A stretch of DNA of 64,000 nucleotides from contig JAIXSQ010000010.1 of assembly GCA_027484575.1 (NCBI GenBank), positions 413,835 through 477,834 of the forward strand. Direction: 5' to 3'. The DNA comes from Comamonadaceae bacterium. GTDB lineage: Bacteria; Pseudomonadota; Gammaproteobacteria; Burkholderiales; Burkholderiaceae_C. The position numbers and the translations under genes were made by a program. The notes beneath the pieces were generated by a model. It was not told the DNA's origin. It worked only from the letters and a program-made list of their open reading frames with translations, and did not search any database. Positions 33,056 through 42,336 of this stretch are shown here, piece after piece; positions within the stretch are counted from its first letter, which is position 1, and the number at the start of each line of letters is the position of its first letter.

Positions 33056-33979
33056 ATGCACCCCGTCCTGTCCGCCCTGCTGCCCGTCGTGGTCCTGACG
33101 GCCCTGGGCCTGCTGGCCGGCCGCCTGCGATGGATCCGCCCCGAGGCCACGCGCGACCTGGCCAACCTGGTGTTCCTGGTGCTGTCGCCCGCGCTGCTGT
33201 TCCGCACCATGGCCGCCGCCGAACCCTCGCGGGTGCCGCTGCTGCCGGTGGCCAGCTACTTCGCCGCCTGCGTGCTGGTGTTCGCCGGCACGCTGCTGGT
33301 GCGCGGCTGGACCCGCGCCGCCGCGGTGCAGGGCCTGGCCGCGACCTTCAGCAACACCTTCATGGTCGGCGTGCCGCTGGTGAGCCTGGTCTGGGGCGAG
33401 GCGGGGCTCGCGCCGCTGTTCACGCTGATCTCGCTGCACGCCCTGGTGCTGCTGACGCTGGCCACGCTGGCACTGGAGCTGGCGCCCGGCAGCCGGCGCA
33501 CCGAGGGCGGTGCGTGGCGGGCGGCCGCCCGTGCGGTGCGGCAGGCGGTGGTGCATCCCGTGCCGCTGCCCATCCTCGCGGGACTGGCCTGGGGGCAGAC
33601 CGGCTGGGCGCTCCCGGCCGTGCTCGACAAGCCGCTGCAGCTGCTCGGGCAGGCGCTGGGCCCCATCGCGCTGCTGATGGTGGGCGTGTCGCTGGCGGGC
33701 ATCCGCATCGGCGAGCGCTGGCGCGAGGCGCTGGTGCTGTCGCTGCTGAAGGTCGTGCTGCTGCCGCTGCTGGTGGCCGGCCTGGGCCTGGCGCTGGGGC
33801 TGTCGGGCCTGCCCTTCGCGGTGATGGTCGTGGCCGCCTGCCTGCCGATCGGTGCGAACGTGTTCCTGTTCTCGCAGCGCTACGGCGTGGTCGAGGACGA
33901 GGTCACGGCGGCGGTGGGGCTGTCGACGCTGTTGTCGCTGGCGTCGTTGTCGGTGGCGCTGGCGCTGCTGGCGGGCTGA
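33056..33979 (+). CDS. AEC (auxin efflux carrier) family transporter
   Basis: A 307-residue inner-membrane protein with ten hydrophobic segments in two five-helix halves, the AEC layout. Recognisable parts are LLAGRLRWIRPEATRDLANLVFLVLSPALLF at the start and FSNTFMVGVPLV in the middle of the first half. Bacterial members export or import carboxylates such as malate or malonate. Its 3' end overlaps by 77 bp the convergent receiver-domain gene. ATG 33056 follows the -10-like TAGCAT by about 30 bp. Confidence 0.8.
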   Translation: MHPVLSALLPVVVLTALGLLAGRLRWIRPEATRDLANLVFLVLSPALLFRTMAAAEPSRVPLLPVASYFAACVLVFAGTLLVRGWTRAAAVQGLAATFSNTFMVGVPLVSLVWGEAGLAPLFTLISLHALVLLTLATLALELAPGSRRTEGGAWRAAARAVRQAVVHPVPLPILAGLAWGQTGWALPAVLDKPLQLLGQALGPIALLMVGVSLAGIRIGERWREALVLSLLKVVLLPLLVAGLGLALGLSGLPFAVMVVAACLPIGANVFLFSQRYGVVEDEVTAAVGLSTLLSLASLSVALALLAG

Positions 33980-34391
33980 GGCGGGGGGCGCCGTCGCGGC
34001 ACGCCTGCCGCAGCAGCGCCACCAGCGCGTCGGGGTCGGCCGGCTTGAGCACGAAGCCGTCGAAGCCGGCCTGCTGCGCGCGGTGCCGGATGCCGGGCAT
34101 CGCCCAGCCGGTGTGCGCGATCAGCAAGGTGCCGGGCCCGGACAGCGCGCGCAGCCGGCGGCCCAGCTCCAGCCCGTCGACGTCCTGCAGCCGCAGCTCG
34201 CTGAGCACCGCGTCGGGGCGGTGCGCCTCGAACAGCTGCGTGCCGTCGCGCGCGGTGGCGGCGGTGACCACGTCGAAGCCCGCGGCCTCGAGCAGCAGCG
34301 CCATGCTGTCGCACAGGTCGGGGTTCTCGTCGACGACGAGCACCCGCGGGCGGGCGGGCGGGGAATGGGACAGGGGAGAGGGATCGGCCAT
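33903..34391 (-). CDS. single-domain response regulator with Glu at the phosphorylation site
   Basis: A 162-residue protein with a complete receiver fold (residues 16-132): acidic pocket VVDENP (Asp21-Glu22), helix 1, AHTGW with the conserved Thr, and FVLKPAD with the conserved Lys. The position of the phospho-accepting Asp is Glu65 (AVLSELRLQDVDG; compare LVLLDLGLPDIGG in the kinase at 39557). Glu there may mimic a constantly phosphorylated state. No output domain; a Pro/Thr-rich tail of 25 residues is read from DNA overlapping the AEC gene. GAGGTG precedes the ATG at 34391. Confidence 0.75.
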   Translation of the reverse strand: MADPSPLSHSPPARPRVLVVDENPDLCDSMALLLEAAGFDVVTAATARDGTQLFEAHRPDAVLSELRLQDVDGLELGRRLRALSGPGTLLIAHTGWAMPGIRHRAQQAGFDGFVLKPADPDALVALLRQACRDGAPRLSPPAAPAPPTTTPATTASTAPPPP

Positions 34392-34540
34392 GACGGGCAC
34401 CTCGGACGGTGCGCTGGCAGGATCCCCGCAACCACGGCCAGAGGCACGAGAGAGGCCGACGGGGTAAGTGCGCAGTGTACGCCCCTGAGCCATGCCGCGC
34501 CCGTCCATCGACGGACGAGTCGGCCCGCTACCATCCGGCC

Positions 34541-35803
34541 ATGCCCATGGCCCCCGGCGATCCCACGCTCCCGCCCCACCTCGCCCCGGCCGTGCGCCAG
34601 GCCGAGCCGGGCCTGCTGTCGCTGGCGTTGATGGACGCCCGCAACCAGACGCTGGCCCTGCTGGCGCGCTGGGAGGAGGGCCTGGCGGCCGGCGTGCGCG
34701 TGCCGCCCGCCCCGGGCCTGGAGCTGCCGCAGTGGATCGCCGGCCACGTGGCCTGGTTCGCCGACTGGTGGATCGCCCGCAACACCCGGCGGGGCCAGGG
34801 CGCGGCCTGCCCGCCCGATGCGCCCCGGCTGCCGCCCACCGAGGCCGGCAGCGACCGCTGGTGGAACCCGCTGCTGGCGCCCCCGGCGCAGCGCCGCGAC
34901 CTGCCGCTGCCCTCGATCGCCGAACTGCGCCCGCTGCTGCTGGAGCAGCTGGAGCGCACGCTGGACCTGCTGGAGCATGCGCGGCCCGACGACGACGGCC
35001 TGTACTTCTGGCGCGCGGCGCTGTGGCACGAGGACCAGCGCGGCGAGCAGCTGCTGCAGCTGGCGCAGGCCGTGGGCCTGCCGATGCCGGCCATGCCGCC
35101 GCCGCCCATGGCGGCGCGCGAGCCGCTGGCCCTGCCCGACACCCGCTGGACCCTGGGCGCCACCGGCGGCGGCTTCGCCTGCGACGTCGAGCAGGGCGAG
35201 CACGTGGTGCCGGTGCCCGCGTTCGAGATCGACGCGCAGCCGGTGGGCTGGGGCCAGTTCGTCGAGTTCGTGCTCGATGGCGGTTACGACCGTGCCGAGC
35301 TGTGGCATCCCGAGGGCTGGGCCTGGCTGCAGGCCGAAGCCGCCGCCGAGGGCCGGCGCGGCCCGCGCCATGTCGAGCAGATCGGCGGCGCGACCGGCGC
35401 GGTGCTGCAGCAGCTGTACGGCAAGCCGGTGCGGCGCGCGGCGCAGCAGCCGGTGCAGCATGCCAGCTGGTGGGAGGCCGACGCCTATGCGCGCTGGGCC
35501 GGCCGGCGCCTGCCCACCGAGGTCGAGTGGGAGGTGGCGGCGCTGCAGGGTGCGGGCCGGGGCTTCCGCTGGGGCGAGGTGTGGGAATGGACCGCGGGCA
35601 CCTTGCGCCCCTGGGAGGGCCACGCGCCGGCGCCCTGGGCCCGCCACGGCGACTGGGACGCCGCGCCCGCGTTCGGCCGGGCCCGCGTGCTGCGCGGCGC
35701 CTCGTTCGCCACCCGCAGCCGCTGGGTGTGGCCACGCCGCCGCGCCTGGGCCCTGCCGGGGCGCGACGACCTGTTCGTGGGGTTCCGGACCTGCGCGGTG
35801 TGA
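34541..35803 (+). CDS. EgtB/SenA-like SUMF1-fold nonhaem iron enzyme, iron triad incomplete
   Basis: A 420-residue protein with an N-terminal DinB-like helical domain (20-185) and a C-terminal FGE-sulfatase (SUMF1) domain (195-420) ending GFRTCAV. This is the architecture of ergothioneine synthase EgtB and selenoneine synthase SenA, which join a thiol or selenol to hercynine. Iron ligands in the family are three His: His69 (IAGHVAW) and His163 (ALWHEDQRGE) are present, but residue 167, four after His163, is Arg where His is expected. No egtD, senB or senC lies nearby. It may be inactive or altered in chemistry. Confidence 0.75.
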   Translation: MPMAPGDPTLPPHLAPAVRQAEPGLLSLALMDARNQTLALLARWEEGLAAGVRVPPAPGLELPQWIAGHVAWFADWWIARNTRRGQGAACPPDAPRLPPTEAGSDRWWNPLLAPPAQRRDLPLPSIAELRPLLLEQLERTLDLLEHARPDDDGLYFWRAALWHEDQRGEQLLQLAQAVGLPMPAMPPPPMAAREPLALPDTRWTLGATGGGFACDVEQGEHVVPVPAFEIDAQPVGWGQFVEFVLDGGYDRAELWHPEGWAWLQAEAAAEGRRGPRHVEQIGGATGAVLQQLYGKPVRRAAQQPVQHASWWEADAYARWAGRRLPTEVEWEVAALQGAGRGFRWGEVWEWTAGTLRPWEGHAPAPWARHGDWDAAPAFGRARVLRGASFATRSRWVWPRRRAWALPGRDDLFVGFRTCAV

Positions 35804-35842
35804 CCGCGGCGTCGGCCCGGCCCGATGGCGGCGGAAAGACAC

Positions 35843-35869
35843 TGGAACCCGGCCTGCGCCGGGATGACG
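35843..35869 (+). repeat. degenerate half copy of the dispersed GC-hairpin repeat
   Basis: A 27-base stretch starting TGGAACCCGGCCTGCGC and ending GGGATGACG, matching the second hairpin of the 77-bp element at 37846 and 63907 in layout, in the 82-bp gap between two convergent genes. Confidence 0.6.
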
Positions 35870-35885
35870 GGGTGGGGTCGGGGCC

Positions 35886-36971
35886 TCAGTCCCCGAACCG
35901 CCACCACGGCAGCTGCTCCGTCAGGCTCAGCACCTGGCCGGACAGCAGCGGCTCGTAGCCGGGGAGCACGCGCAGTGCGTGCTGCCAGGCGTCGGTGGCC
36001 AGCAGCGTGCGCAGGGCCTGCACGGGCGGCTCGTCGAGCACCGACTTCAGGCACACGAGGTAGTAGTCCTCCTCGAGCAGCGGCACGAAATCCAGGCCGC
36101 GGGCGCGGGCGGCCGGCTCGATCACCAGGCCGGCATCGGCGCTGCCCGAGGCGATGGCCTGCGCCACCGCGGCATGCGAGGGCTCGTCGCTGCCCCAGCC
36201 GTCGATGTCCTCGGGGTGCAGCTGCGCGGCCTGCAGCAACTGCTCGGCCACCAGCCGGGTGCCGGTGCCCAGCGCGCGGTTGACGTAGCGCGCGCCGCTG
36301 CGCGGCAGGTCGGCGAAGCCGGCCAGGCGCAAGGGGTTGCCCGCCGCCACCGCCAGCCCCTGGCGGCGCCGCGCGAAGCCCAGGATCTTGTGCCGGCCGG
36401 GCTGCAGCAGCGGCTGGTAGGCCTGCTGCGCGGCCGATCCGGCGGCCGGATGCGGCGGCGTGTGGAAGCCGGCCATGGTGCAGCGGCCCTCGTTGAGCGC
36501 GGCGATCGCGTCCACGCTGCCGCAAAAGCGGATGTCCAGGTGCAGGCGGGCGTGGTCGGCCGCCATGGCGCGCAGCCGCACCAGCGCATCGTCGTGGCTG
36601 GCGAACAGGGTCAGCACGTGCGCGCCGTCGTCGAAGGCGACCGCGAACGCGCGCTCCAGGTCGGCCTGCAGCGCCGCGATCTGCGGCGCCAGCCGCGCCT
36701 GCGCCTGCTGCTCGGCCCACAGCAGCTTGTCGCCGAACTCGGTCAGCCGGGCCGGCTGGCCCTTGTCCCAGACGATCAACGGGCGGCCCAGGTCGGCCTC
36801 CCAGCGCTTGAGCTCGCCCCAGACGTGGCGGTACGACTGGCCCAGCGCCTTGGCCGCACCCGAGATCGAGCCGGCCGCGCGCACGGCCTGCAGCAGCGCG
36901 ATCAGCGGGTTGTGGATGCCGCCGCCAGTGCGCTGCGCGCCCAGGGCATAGGACAGGTCGATCGTGTGCAC
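35886..36971 (-). CDS. ModE-like transcriptional regulator with periplasmic-binding-like domain
   Basis: A 361-residue regulator. Residues 15-85 form a LysR/ModE-type winged helix (RAAGSISGAAKALGQSYRHVWGELKRWE, then LTEFG). Residues 100-355 form a substrate-binding-like domain (PF12727 type) with WGSDEPSHAAVAQAIASGSADAGLV. Such proteins control molybdate or tungstate genes and could sense oxyanion or cofactor. It is divergent from tupB and so is the likely regulator of tupBCA. The start is a GTG at 36971 with no clear Shine-Dalgarno. Confidence 0.8.
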   Translation of the reverse strand: MHTIDLSYALGAQRTGGGIHNPLIALLQAVRAAGSISGAAKALGQSYRHVWGELKRWEADLGRPLIVWDKGQPARLTEFGDKLLWAEQQAQARLAPQIAALQADLERAFAVAFDDGAHVLTLFASHDDALVRLRAMAADHARLHLDIRFCGSVDAIAALNEGRCTMAGFHTPPHPAAGSAAQQAYQPLLQPGRHKILGFARRRQGLAVAAGNPLRLAGFADLPRSGARYVNRALGTGTRLVAEQLLQAAQLHPEDIDGWGSDEPSHAAVAQAIASGSADAGLVIEPAARARGLDFVPLLEEDYYLVCLKSVLDEPPVQALRTLLATDAWQHALRVLPGYEPLLSGQVLSLTEQLPWWRFGD

Positions 36972-36985
36972 AGGAGCGCGAGTCT

Positions 36986-37009
36986 AGCTATGCAGGGCCG
37001 TTCATAAGG
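36986..37009. promoter_or_regulatory. candidate operator between the Tup regulator and tupB
   Basis: An imperfect inverted repeat, CTATG (36988-36992) against CATAAG (37003-37008), in an otherwise structureless 87-bp divergent spacer. The CTAT half resembles the ModE site near modA. Weak evidence. Confidence 0.3.
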
Positions 37010-37058
37010 GGTGATGCAGACGACGCCGGTGGCGTGCGCTCGCTAGCATCGCCGCCCC

Positions 37059-37793
37059 ATGAACGACTTCGCGGGCAGCGTGGCCGTGGCCCTGCGCCTG
37101 ATCACCGAGCCCGATCCCACCCTGGCCGCCATCGTCGGCCGCTCCCTGGCCGTCAGCGCCAGCGCCTGCGCCATCGCCTGCGTGGCCGGCCTGGTGCTGG
37201 GCGCCTGGCTGGGCGTGGCGCGCTTCGCCGGCCGCACGGCGGTGCTGGCCGTGCTCAACACCGCGCTGGCCATCCCGTCGGTGGTGGTCGGCCTGGTGGT
37301 CTACCTGCTGCTGTCGCGCAGCGGGCCGCTCGGCTTCCTGGGCTGGCTGTTCTCGTTCCAGGCCATGGTGCTGGCGCAGGCGCTGCTGGTGCTGCCGGTG
37401 GCCGCCGCGCTGACGCGCCAGGCGGTCGAGGATGCCGAGCTGTCGCACGGCGAGCAGCTGGCCTCGCTGGGCGCGGGGCCGCTGGTGCGGGCGCTGCTGC
37501 TGGCCTGGGACGAGCGCTATGCGCTGCTGACGGTGCTGATCGCCTGCTTCGGCCGCGCGGTGTCGGAGGTGGGCGCGGTGATGATCGTCGGCGGCAACAT
37601 CGACGGGTTCACGCGCGTGATGACCACGGCGATCGCGCTGGAGACCAGCAAGGGCGACCTGCCGCTGGCCCTGGCCCTGGGCCTGGTGCTGCTGGCGGTG
37701 GTGCTGCTGCTCAATGCCTTGGTGGTGCTGCTGCGCCGCTGGCGGCTGGCACGCGGGGATGCGGCCTTCGACCGGTCGGCGGTGGCGGCATGA
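37059..37793 (+). CDS. tupB: tungstate ABC transporter permease
   Basis: A 244-residue inner-membrane protein with five or six membrane helices and the permease EAA-type loop (ELSHGEQLASLGAGPLVRALLLAWDERY). It matches TupB/WtpB-like permeases: short, with GRAVSEVGAVMIVGGNIDGFTRVMTTAI before the last helices. It takes oxyanion from TupA across the membrane using TupC. Its stop overlaps the tupC start (ATGA). Confidence 0.85.
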   Translation: MNDFAGSVAVALRLITEPDPTLAAIVGRSLAVSASACAIACVAGLVLGAWLGVARFAGRTAVLAVLNTALAIPSVVVGLVVYLLLSRSGPLGFLGWLFSFQAMVLAQALLVLPVAAALTRQAVEDAELSHGEQLASLGAGPLVRALLLAWDERYALLTVLIACFGRAVSEVGAVMIVGGNIDGFTRVMTTAIALETSKGDLPLALALGLVLLAVVLLLNALVVLLRRWRLARGDAAFDRSAVAA

Positions 37794-38620
37794 GCGGCGG
37801 ACCCGAGTCCGTCGTCCCCGCGCAGGCGGGCATGAACCCCGACGCCGTCGTCCCCGCGCAGGCGGGGACGCACGACCAGGCGCAGCGCCCGACCGTGGAT
37901 GCCCGCCTGCGCGGGCATGACGAAGCCGTCCTCGCCCTCCACGACGTCACCGTCGGCTACGGCGCCGTGCAGGCCCTGGCCGCCATCCGCCTGCACATCG
38001 CTCCCGGCGAGCGGGTCGCGCTGATCGGGGCCAACGGCAGCGGCAAGAGCACGCTGCTGCGGGTGCTCAACGGCCTGGTGCGGCCCGCCCGCGGCACGGT
38101 GCAGCGCGACGCCGCGGCCTCGCAGGCCATGGTGTTCCAGCGGCCGTTCATGCTGCGCACCACGGCGCGCAACAACGTGGCCCTGGCCCTGTGGCTGCGC
38201 GGCACCCCGTGGCGGCAGGCGCGTGCGCAGGCGCTGGCCGCGCTCGACCGCGTCGGCCTGGGGTCGCTGGCCGAGCGCGGCGCGCGTGCCCTGTCGGGTG
38301 GCCAGCAGCAGCGGCTGGCGCTGGCGCGCGCCTGGGCGCTCCAGCCGCGCGTGCTGCTGCTGGACGAGCCCACCGCCAGCCTGGACCCGCATGCCAAGCG
38401 CGAGGTCGAGGCCCTGATGGAGGACTTCGCGCGCACCGGCATGACGCTGGTGTTCGCCTCGCACAACCTGGGCCAGGTCAAGCGCCTGGCCACCCGGGTG
38501 GTCTACCTGGAACAGGGCCGGCTGCTGGCCGATGCGCCCGTGGACCTGTTCTTCGACCGCCGCCGCCTGCCGGGCCTGTCGCCCGAGGCCGACCTGTTCG
38601 TCAAAGGAGAACTCGCATGA
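37790..38620 (+). CDS. tupC: tungstate ABC transporter ATP-binding protein with repeat-derived N-terminus
   Basis: A 276-residue ABC ATPase: Walker A GANGSGKST (residues 80-88), signature LSGGQQQRLALARA, Walker B VLLLDEPTASLD and the switch His in FASHNLGQ. The ATPase core begins near residue 46 (AVLALHDVTVGYG). Residues 7-45 are translated from a dispersed DNA repeat, giving VVPAQAG twice and then DARLRGHDE. The ATGA overlap with tupB supports the start at 37790, so the extension may be made; a GTG near 37894 inside the repeat is an alternative. It also overlaps tupA by ATGA. Confidence 0.85.
   Translation: MSGGPESVVPAQAGMNPDAVVPAQAGTHDQAQRPTVDARLRGHDEAVLALHDVTVGYGAVQALAAIRLHIAPGERVALIGANGSGKSTLLRVLNGLVRPARGTVQRDAAASQAMVFQRPFMLRTTARNNVALALWLRGTPWRQARAQALAALDRVGLGSLAERGARALSGGQQQRLALARAWALQPRVLLLDEPTASLDPHAKREVEALMEDFARTGMTLVFASHNLGQVKRLATRVVYLEQGRLLADAPVDLFFDRRRLPGLSPEADLFVKGELA
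37810..37922 (+). repeat. dispersed double-hairpin repeat inside tupC (one half plus one full copy)
   Basis: A half copy at 37810-37845 is followed by a full 77-bp copy at 37846-37922. The full unit consists of CGTC then GTCCCCGCGCAGGCGGGGAC-type hairpin, a less conserved 30-bp middle, and an ATGCCCGCCTGCGCGGGCAT hairpin ending GACG. In this copy one base of the first hairpin end is altered. The element lies fully inside the tupC reading frame without breaking it. Confidence 0.85.
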
Positions 38621-39438
38621 TCCCCCGGCCCACCCGCCGCGGCCTGCTGGCCGCGCTGGCCGCGCCGCTGCTGGCCCTGTCCGCCGTCGCGGCGCAGGCG
38701 CAGCAGGCCATCACCCTGGCGTCGACCACCTCGACCGAGCAGTCGGGCCTGTTCGGCCACCTGCTGCCGGCCTTCAAGCAGGCCACCGGCATCGACGTCA
38801 AGGTCGTCGCGCTGGGCACCGGCCAGGCGATCGACATGGCGCGCCGCGGCGATGCCGACGTGCTGTTCGTGCACGACCAGGCGGCCGAGGAGAAGTTCGT
38901 GGCCGACGGCTTCGCCGCCCGCCGCTGGCCCGTCATGTACAACGACTTCGTGCTGGTCGGCCCCAAGGGCGATCCGGCCGGCGCCAGGGGCCGCGACATC
39001 GTCGAGGCGCTGAGGAAGCTGGCCGCCGCCAACGCGCCCTTCGTCTCGCGCGGCGACAAGAGCGGCACCCATGCGGCCGAGCTGCGCTACTGGCAGCAGG
39101 CCGGCCTGCAGGCCAAGGGCGGCGGCTACCGCGAATGCGGCTGCGGCATGGGCCCGGCACTGAACATGGGCTCGGCCGCCAACGCCTACGTGCTGGCGGA
39201 CCGCGGCACCTGGCTGGCCTTCCGCAACCGCGGCGACCTGGTGGTGCTGGTCGAGGGCGACCAGCGCCTGTTCAACCAGTACGGCGTGATGGCCGTCAGC
39301 CCGCAGAGGCATCCGCACGTCAAGGCGGCGCAGGCCCAGCGCTTCGTCGACTGGGTGACCTCGCCCGCCGGCCAGCAGGCCATCGCCGCGTACAGGATCG
39401 GCGGCGAACAGCTGTTCTTCCCGAACGCCGCCCGCTGA
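38617..39438 (+). CDS. tupA: tungstate ABC transporter substrate-binding protein
   Basis: A 273-residue periplasmic binding protein with a signal peptide (1-29, ending AQAQ). The oxyanion-binding motif is STTSTEQSGLFGHLLPAF, the TTTS-type motif of TupA proteins, and SRGDKSGTHAAEL further on carries a second binding loop. TupA binds tungstate far better than molybdate. AAAGGAG lies before the ATG, which overlaps the tupC stop. Last gene of tupBCA, an order with the binding protein last. Confidence 0.9.
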   Translation: MIPRPTRRGLLAALAAPLLALSAVAAQAQQAITLASTTSTEQSGLFGHLLPAFKQATGIDVKVVALGTGQAIDMARRGDADVLFVHDQAAEEKFVADGFAARRWPVMYNDFVLVGPKGDPAGARGRDIVEALRKLAAANAPFVSRGDKSGTHAAELRYWQQAGLQAKGGGYRECGCGMGPALNMGSAANAYVLADRGTWLAFRNRGDLVVLVEGDQRLFNQYGVMAVSPQRHPHVKAAQAQRFVDWVTSPAGQQAIAAYRIGGEQLFFPNAAR

Positions 39439-39475
39439 GGTCAGGGCGCGACACAAGCCCCCACGGTCGCGCTTG

Positions 39476-39511
39476 TCCTACGCCAGTGGCCGCCCCGGTG
39501 CGTCCACACTG
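39476..39511 (+). promoter_or_regulatory. TCCTAC element upstream of hybrid histidine kinase
   Basis: TTGTCCTACGCC (TCCTAC 39476-39481) followed 25 bp downstream by CACTGG (39507-39512). The same pairing and spacing occur at 10.7 kb and, one base shorter, before the HPF/RaiA-like gene. It lies 46-81 bp from the kinase ATG. Confidence 0.45.
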
Positions 39512-39556
39512 GCGGCTCTGCCGCTGCCCCCCGGGGGCCCGGCGCCGATCACGCCG

Positions 39557-41230
39557 ATGGACCCCATGCAAGACCCCGACGTGCTGCAGCGCAAGCTGCG
39601 CCGCCTCGACTTCCTCCACCGCCTCGGGCAGAGCACCCGCCCGCTGACCGACCCCACGGACCTGATGGCCACCACGGCCCGCCTGCTCGGCGAGCAGCTC
39701 GGTGCCACCCGGTGCGCGTACGCCGACGTCGAGGCCGACTCCGACCGCTTCACCATCCGCGCCGACTGGTCGCAGCCGGGCGTGCCCACCAGCGCGGGCG
39801 AGTACCGGCTGGCGCTGTTCGGCTCGCGGGCGGTGGCGGACCTGCGCCAGGGGCGCCACCTGGTCGTGCGCGACGTGCAGGCCGAGCTCGCCGAGGACGA
39901 CGGCGCGGCGATGTTCCGCGCGATCGGCATCCACGCGATCATCTGCGCCGGCCTGGTCAAGGACGGCCGCCTGGTGGCGATGATGGCCGTGCACCAGGGC
40001 GCGCCGCGCGACTGGACCGCCGACGACATCGCGCTCGTCGAGGAGGTGGTCGACCGCTGCTGGGCCCACATCGAGCGCGTGCGCGCGGTGGCGCTGCTGG
40101 AGGAGCAGGACCGCAACAAGGACGTGTTCCTGGCCACCCTGGCGCACGAGCTGCGCAACCCGCTGGCGCCCATGCGCTACGCGGCCGCGATGCTGGCGCT
40201 GCCCGACCCCGCGCAGCATGCGCGCGCCCGGGAGGTGATCGGCCGGCAGGTGGGCCTGATGGCGCGCCTGATCGACGACCTGCTGGACATCTCGCGCGTC
40301 AACCGCGGGCTGATCGTGCTGCAGCGAGAGACGGTCGACCTGGCGGTGCTGCTGGAGCGCGCGGTCGAGATCGCGCGCGCCGGGCTCGAGGCGGCCGGCC
40401 ATGCCTTCGCGCTGCGGCTGCCCGCCGGACCCGCGCCGGTCCACGGCGACCCCGCGCGCATCGTGCAGGTGGTGGCCAACCTGCTGAACAACGCCGGCAA
40501 GTACACGCCCGATGGCGGCCGCGTCGAGCTCGCCGCGTGGACCGAGCCCGGCCTGGCGCTGGTGGAGGTGGCCGACACCGGCCTGGGCATCGCGCCCGCC
40601 GACCAGGAGCGGGTGTTCCAGATGTTCGCGCAGCTGCCGCACACGGCCGGCCGCGCCAAGGGCGGCCTGGGCATCGGGCTGGCGCTCGCCCGGCACCTCG
40701 TGGTGCTGCATGGGGGCACGCTCACGGTGGCCAGCGAGGGCGTGGGACGGGGCAGCCGCTTCCGCCTGGCCCTGCCGCTGGCCACCGGGGACGCGGCCGC
40801 CCCGGTCCCGGGTGCCGCGGCCCCGGGCGCGGACGCACTGCAGCCGCCGGACGCGGCCGGCCCCGGCACGCGGGTGCTGGTGGTCGAGGACAACGAGGAC
40901 AGCCGGGCGACCCTGGCGGCCCTGCTGCAGGCGCTGGGCCACGAGGTGCGGGCGGTGCCCGACGGCCGCAGCGCGCTGGCGCTGGCACCCCGCTATGCGC
41001 CGCAGCTCGTGCTGCTGGACCTGGGCCTGCCCGACATCGGCGGCATCGCCGTGGCGCAGCAGCTGCGGGCGGGCCTGATGCCCGCGTCCAGCCGCATCGT
41101 GGCGCTGAGCGGCTGGGGAACGGCGGCCGATCGGGCCCGCACCCGCGCGGCCGGCTTCGACGACCACCTCGTCAAGCCCGTCGACCTGGCGCGGCTGCGG
41201 CAGGTGGTGGCTGCGTCCGCGGGCGGCTGA
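39557..41230 (+). CDS. GAF-containing hybrid sensor histidine kinase
   Basis: A 557-residue soluble kinase: GAF domain (about 25-175), HisKA with phospho-accepting His197 (LAHELRNPLAP), HATPase with N box LLNNAGKY, G1 ADTGLGIA and G2 GGLGIGLALA, then a receiver domain (439-555) with acidic VVEDNED, phospho-acceptor Asp488 (LVLLDLGLP) and HLVKPVD. No membrane segment, so it senses an internal signal through GAF. Monocistronic, between tupA and the mod genes, but control of metal uptake is not implied. Start at ATG 39557; ATG 39566 is an alternative. Confidence 0.88.
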   Translation: MDPMQDPDVLQRKLRRLDFLHRLGQSTRPLTDPTDLMATTARLLGEQLGATRCAYADVEADSDRFTIRADWSQPGVPTSAGEYRLALFGSRAVADLRQGRHLVVRDVQAELAEDDGAAMFRAIGIHAIICAGLVKDGRLVAMMAVHQGAPRDWTADDIALVEEVVDRCWAHIERVRAVALLEEQDRNKDVFLATLAHELRNPLAPMRYAAAMLALPDPAQHARAREVIGRQVGLMARLIDDLLDISRVNRGLIVLQRETVDLAVLLERAVEIARAGLEAAGHAFALRLPAGPAPVHGDPARIVQVVANLLNNAGKYTPDGGRVELAAWTEPGLALVEVADTGLGIAPADQERVFQMFAQLPHTAGRAKGGLGIGLALARHLVVLHGGTLTVASEGVGRGSRFRLALPLATGDAAAPVPGAAAPGADALQPPDAAGPGTRVLVVEDNEDSRATLAALLQALGHEVRAVPDGRSALALAPRYAPQLVLLDLGLPDIGGIAVAQQLRAGLMPASSRIVALSGWGTAADRARTRAAGFDDHLVKPVDLARLRQVVAASAGG

Positions 41231-41238
41231 CCGCCGCC

Positions 41239-42332
<1,094 letters not shown>

Positions 42333-42336
<4 letters not shown>

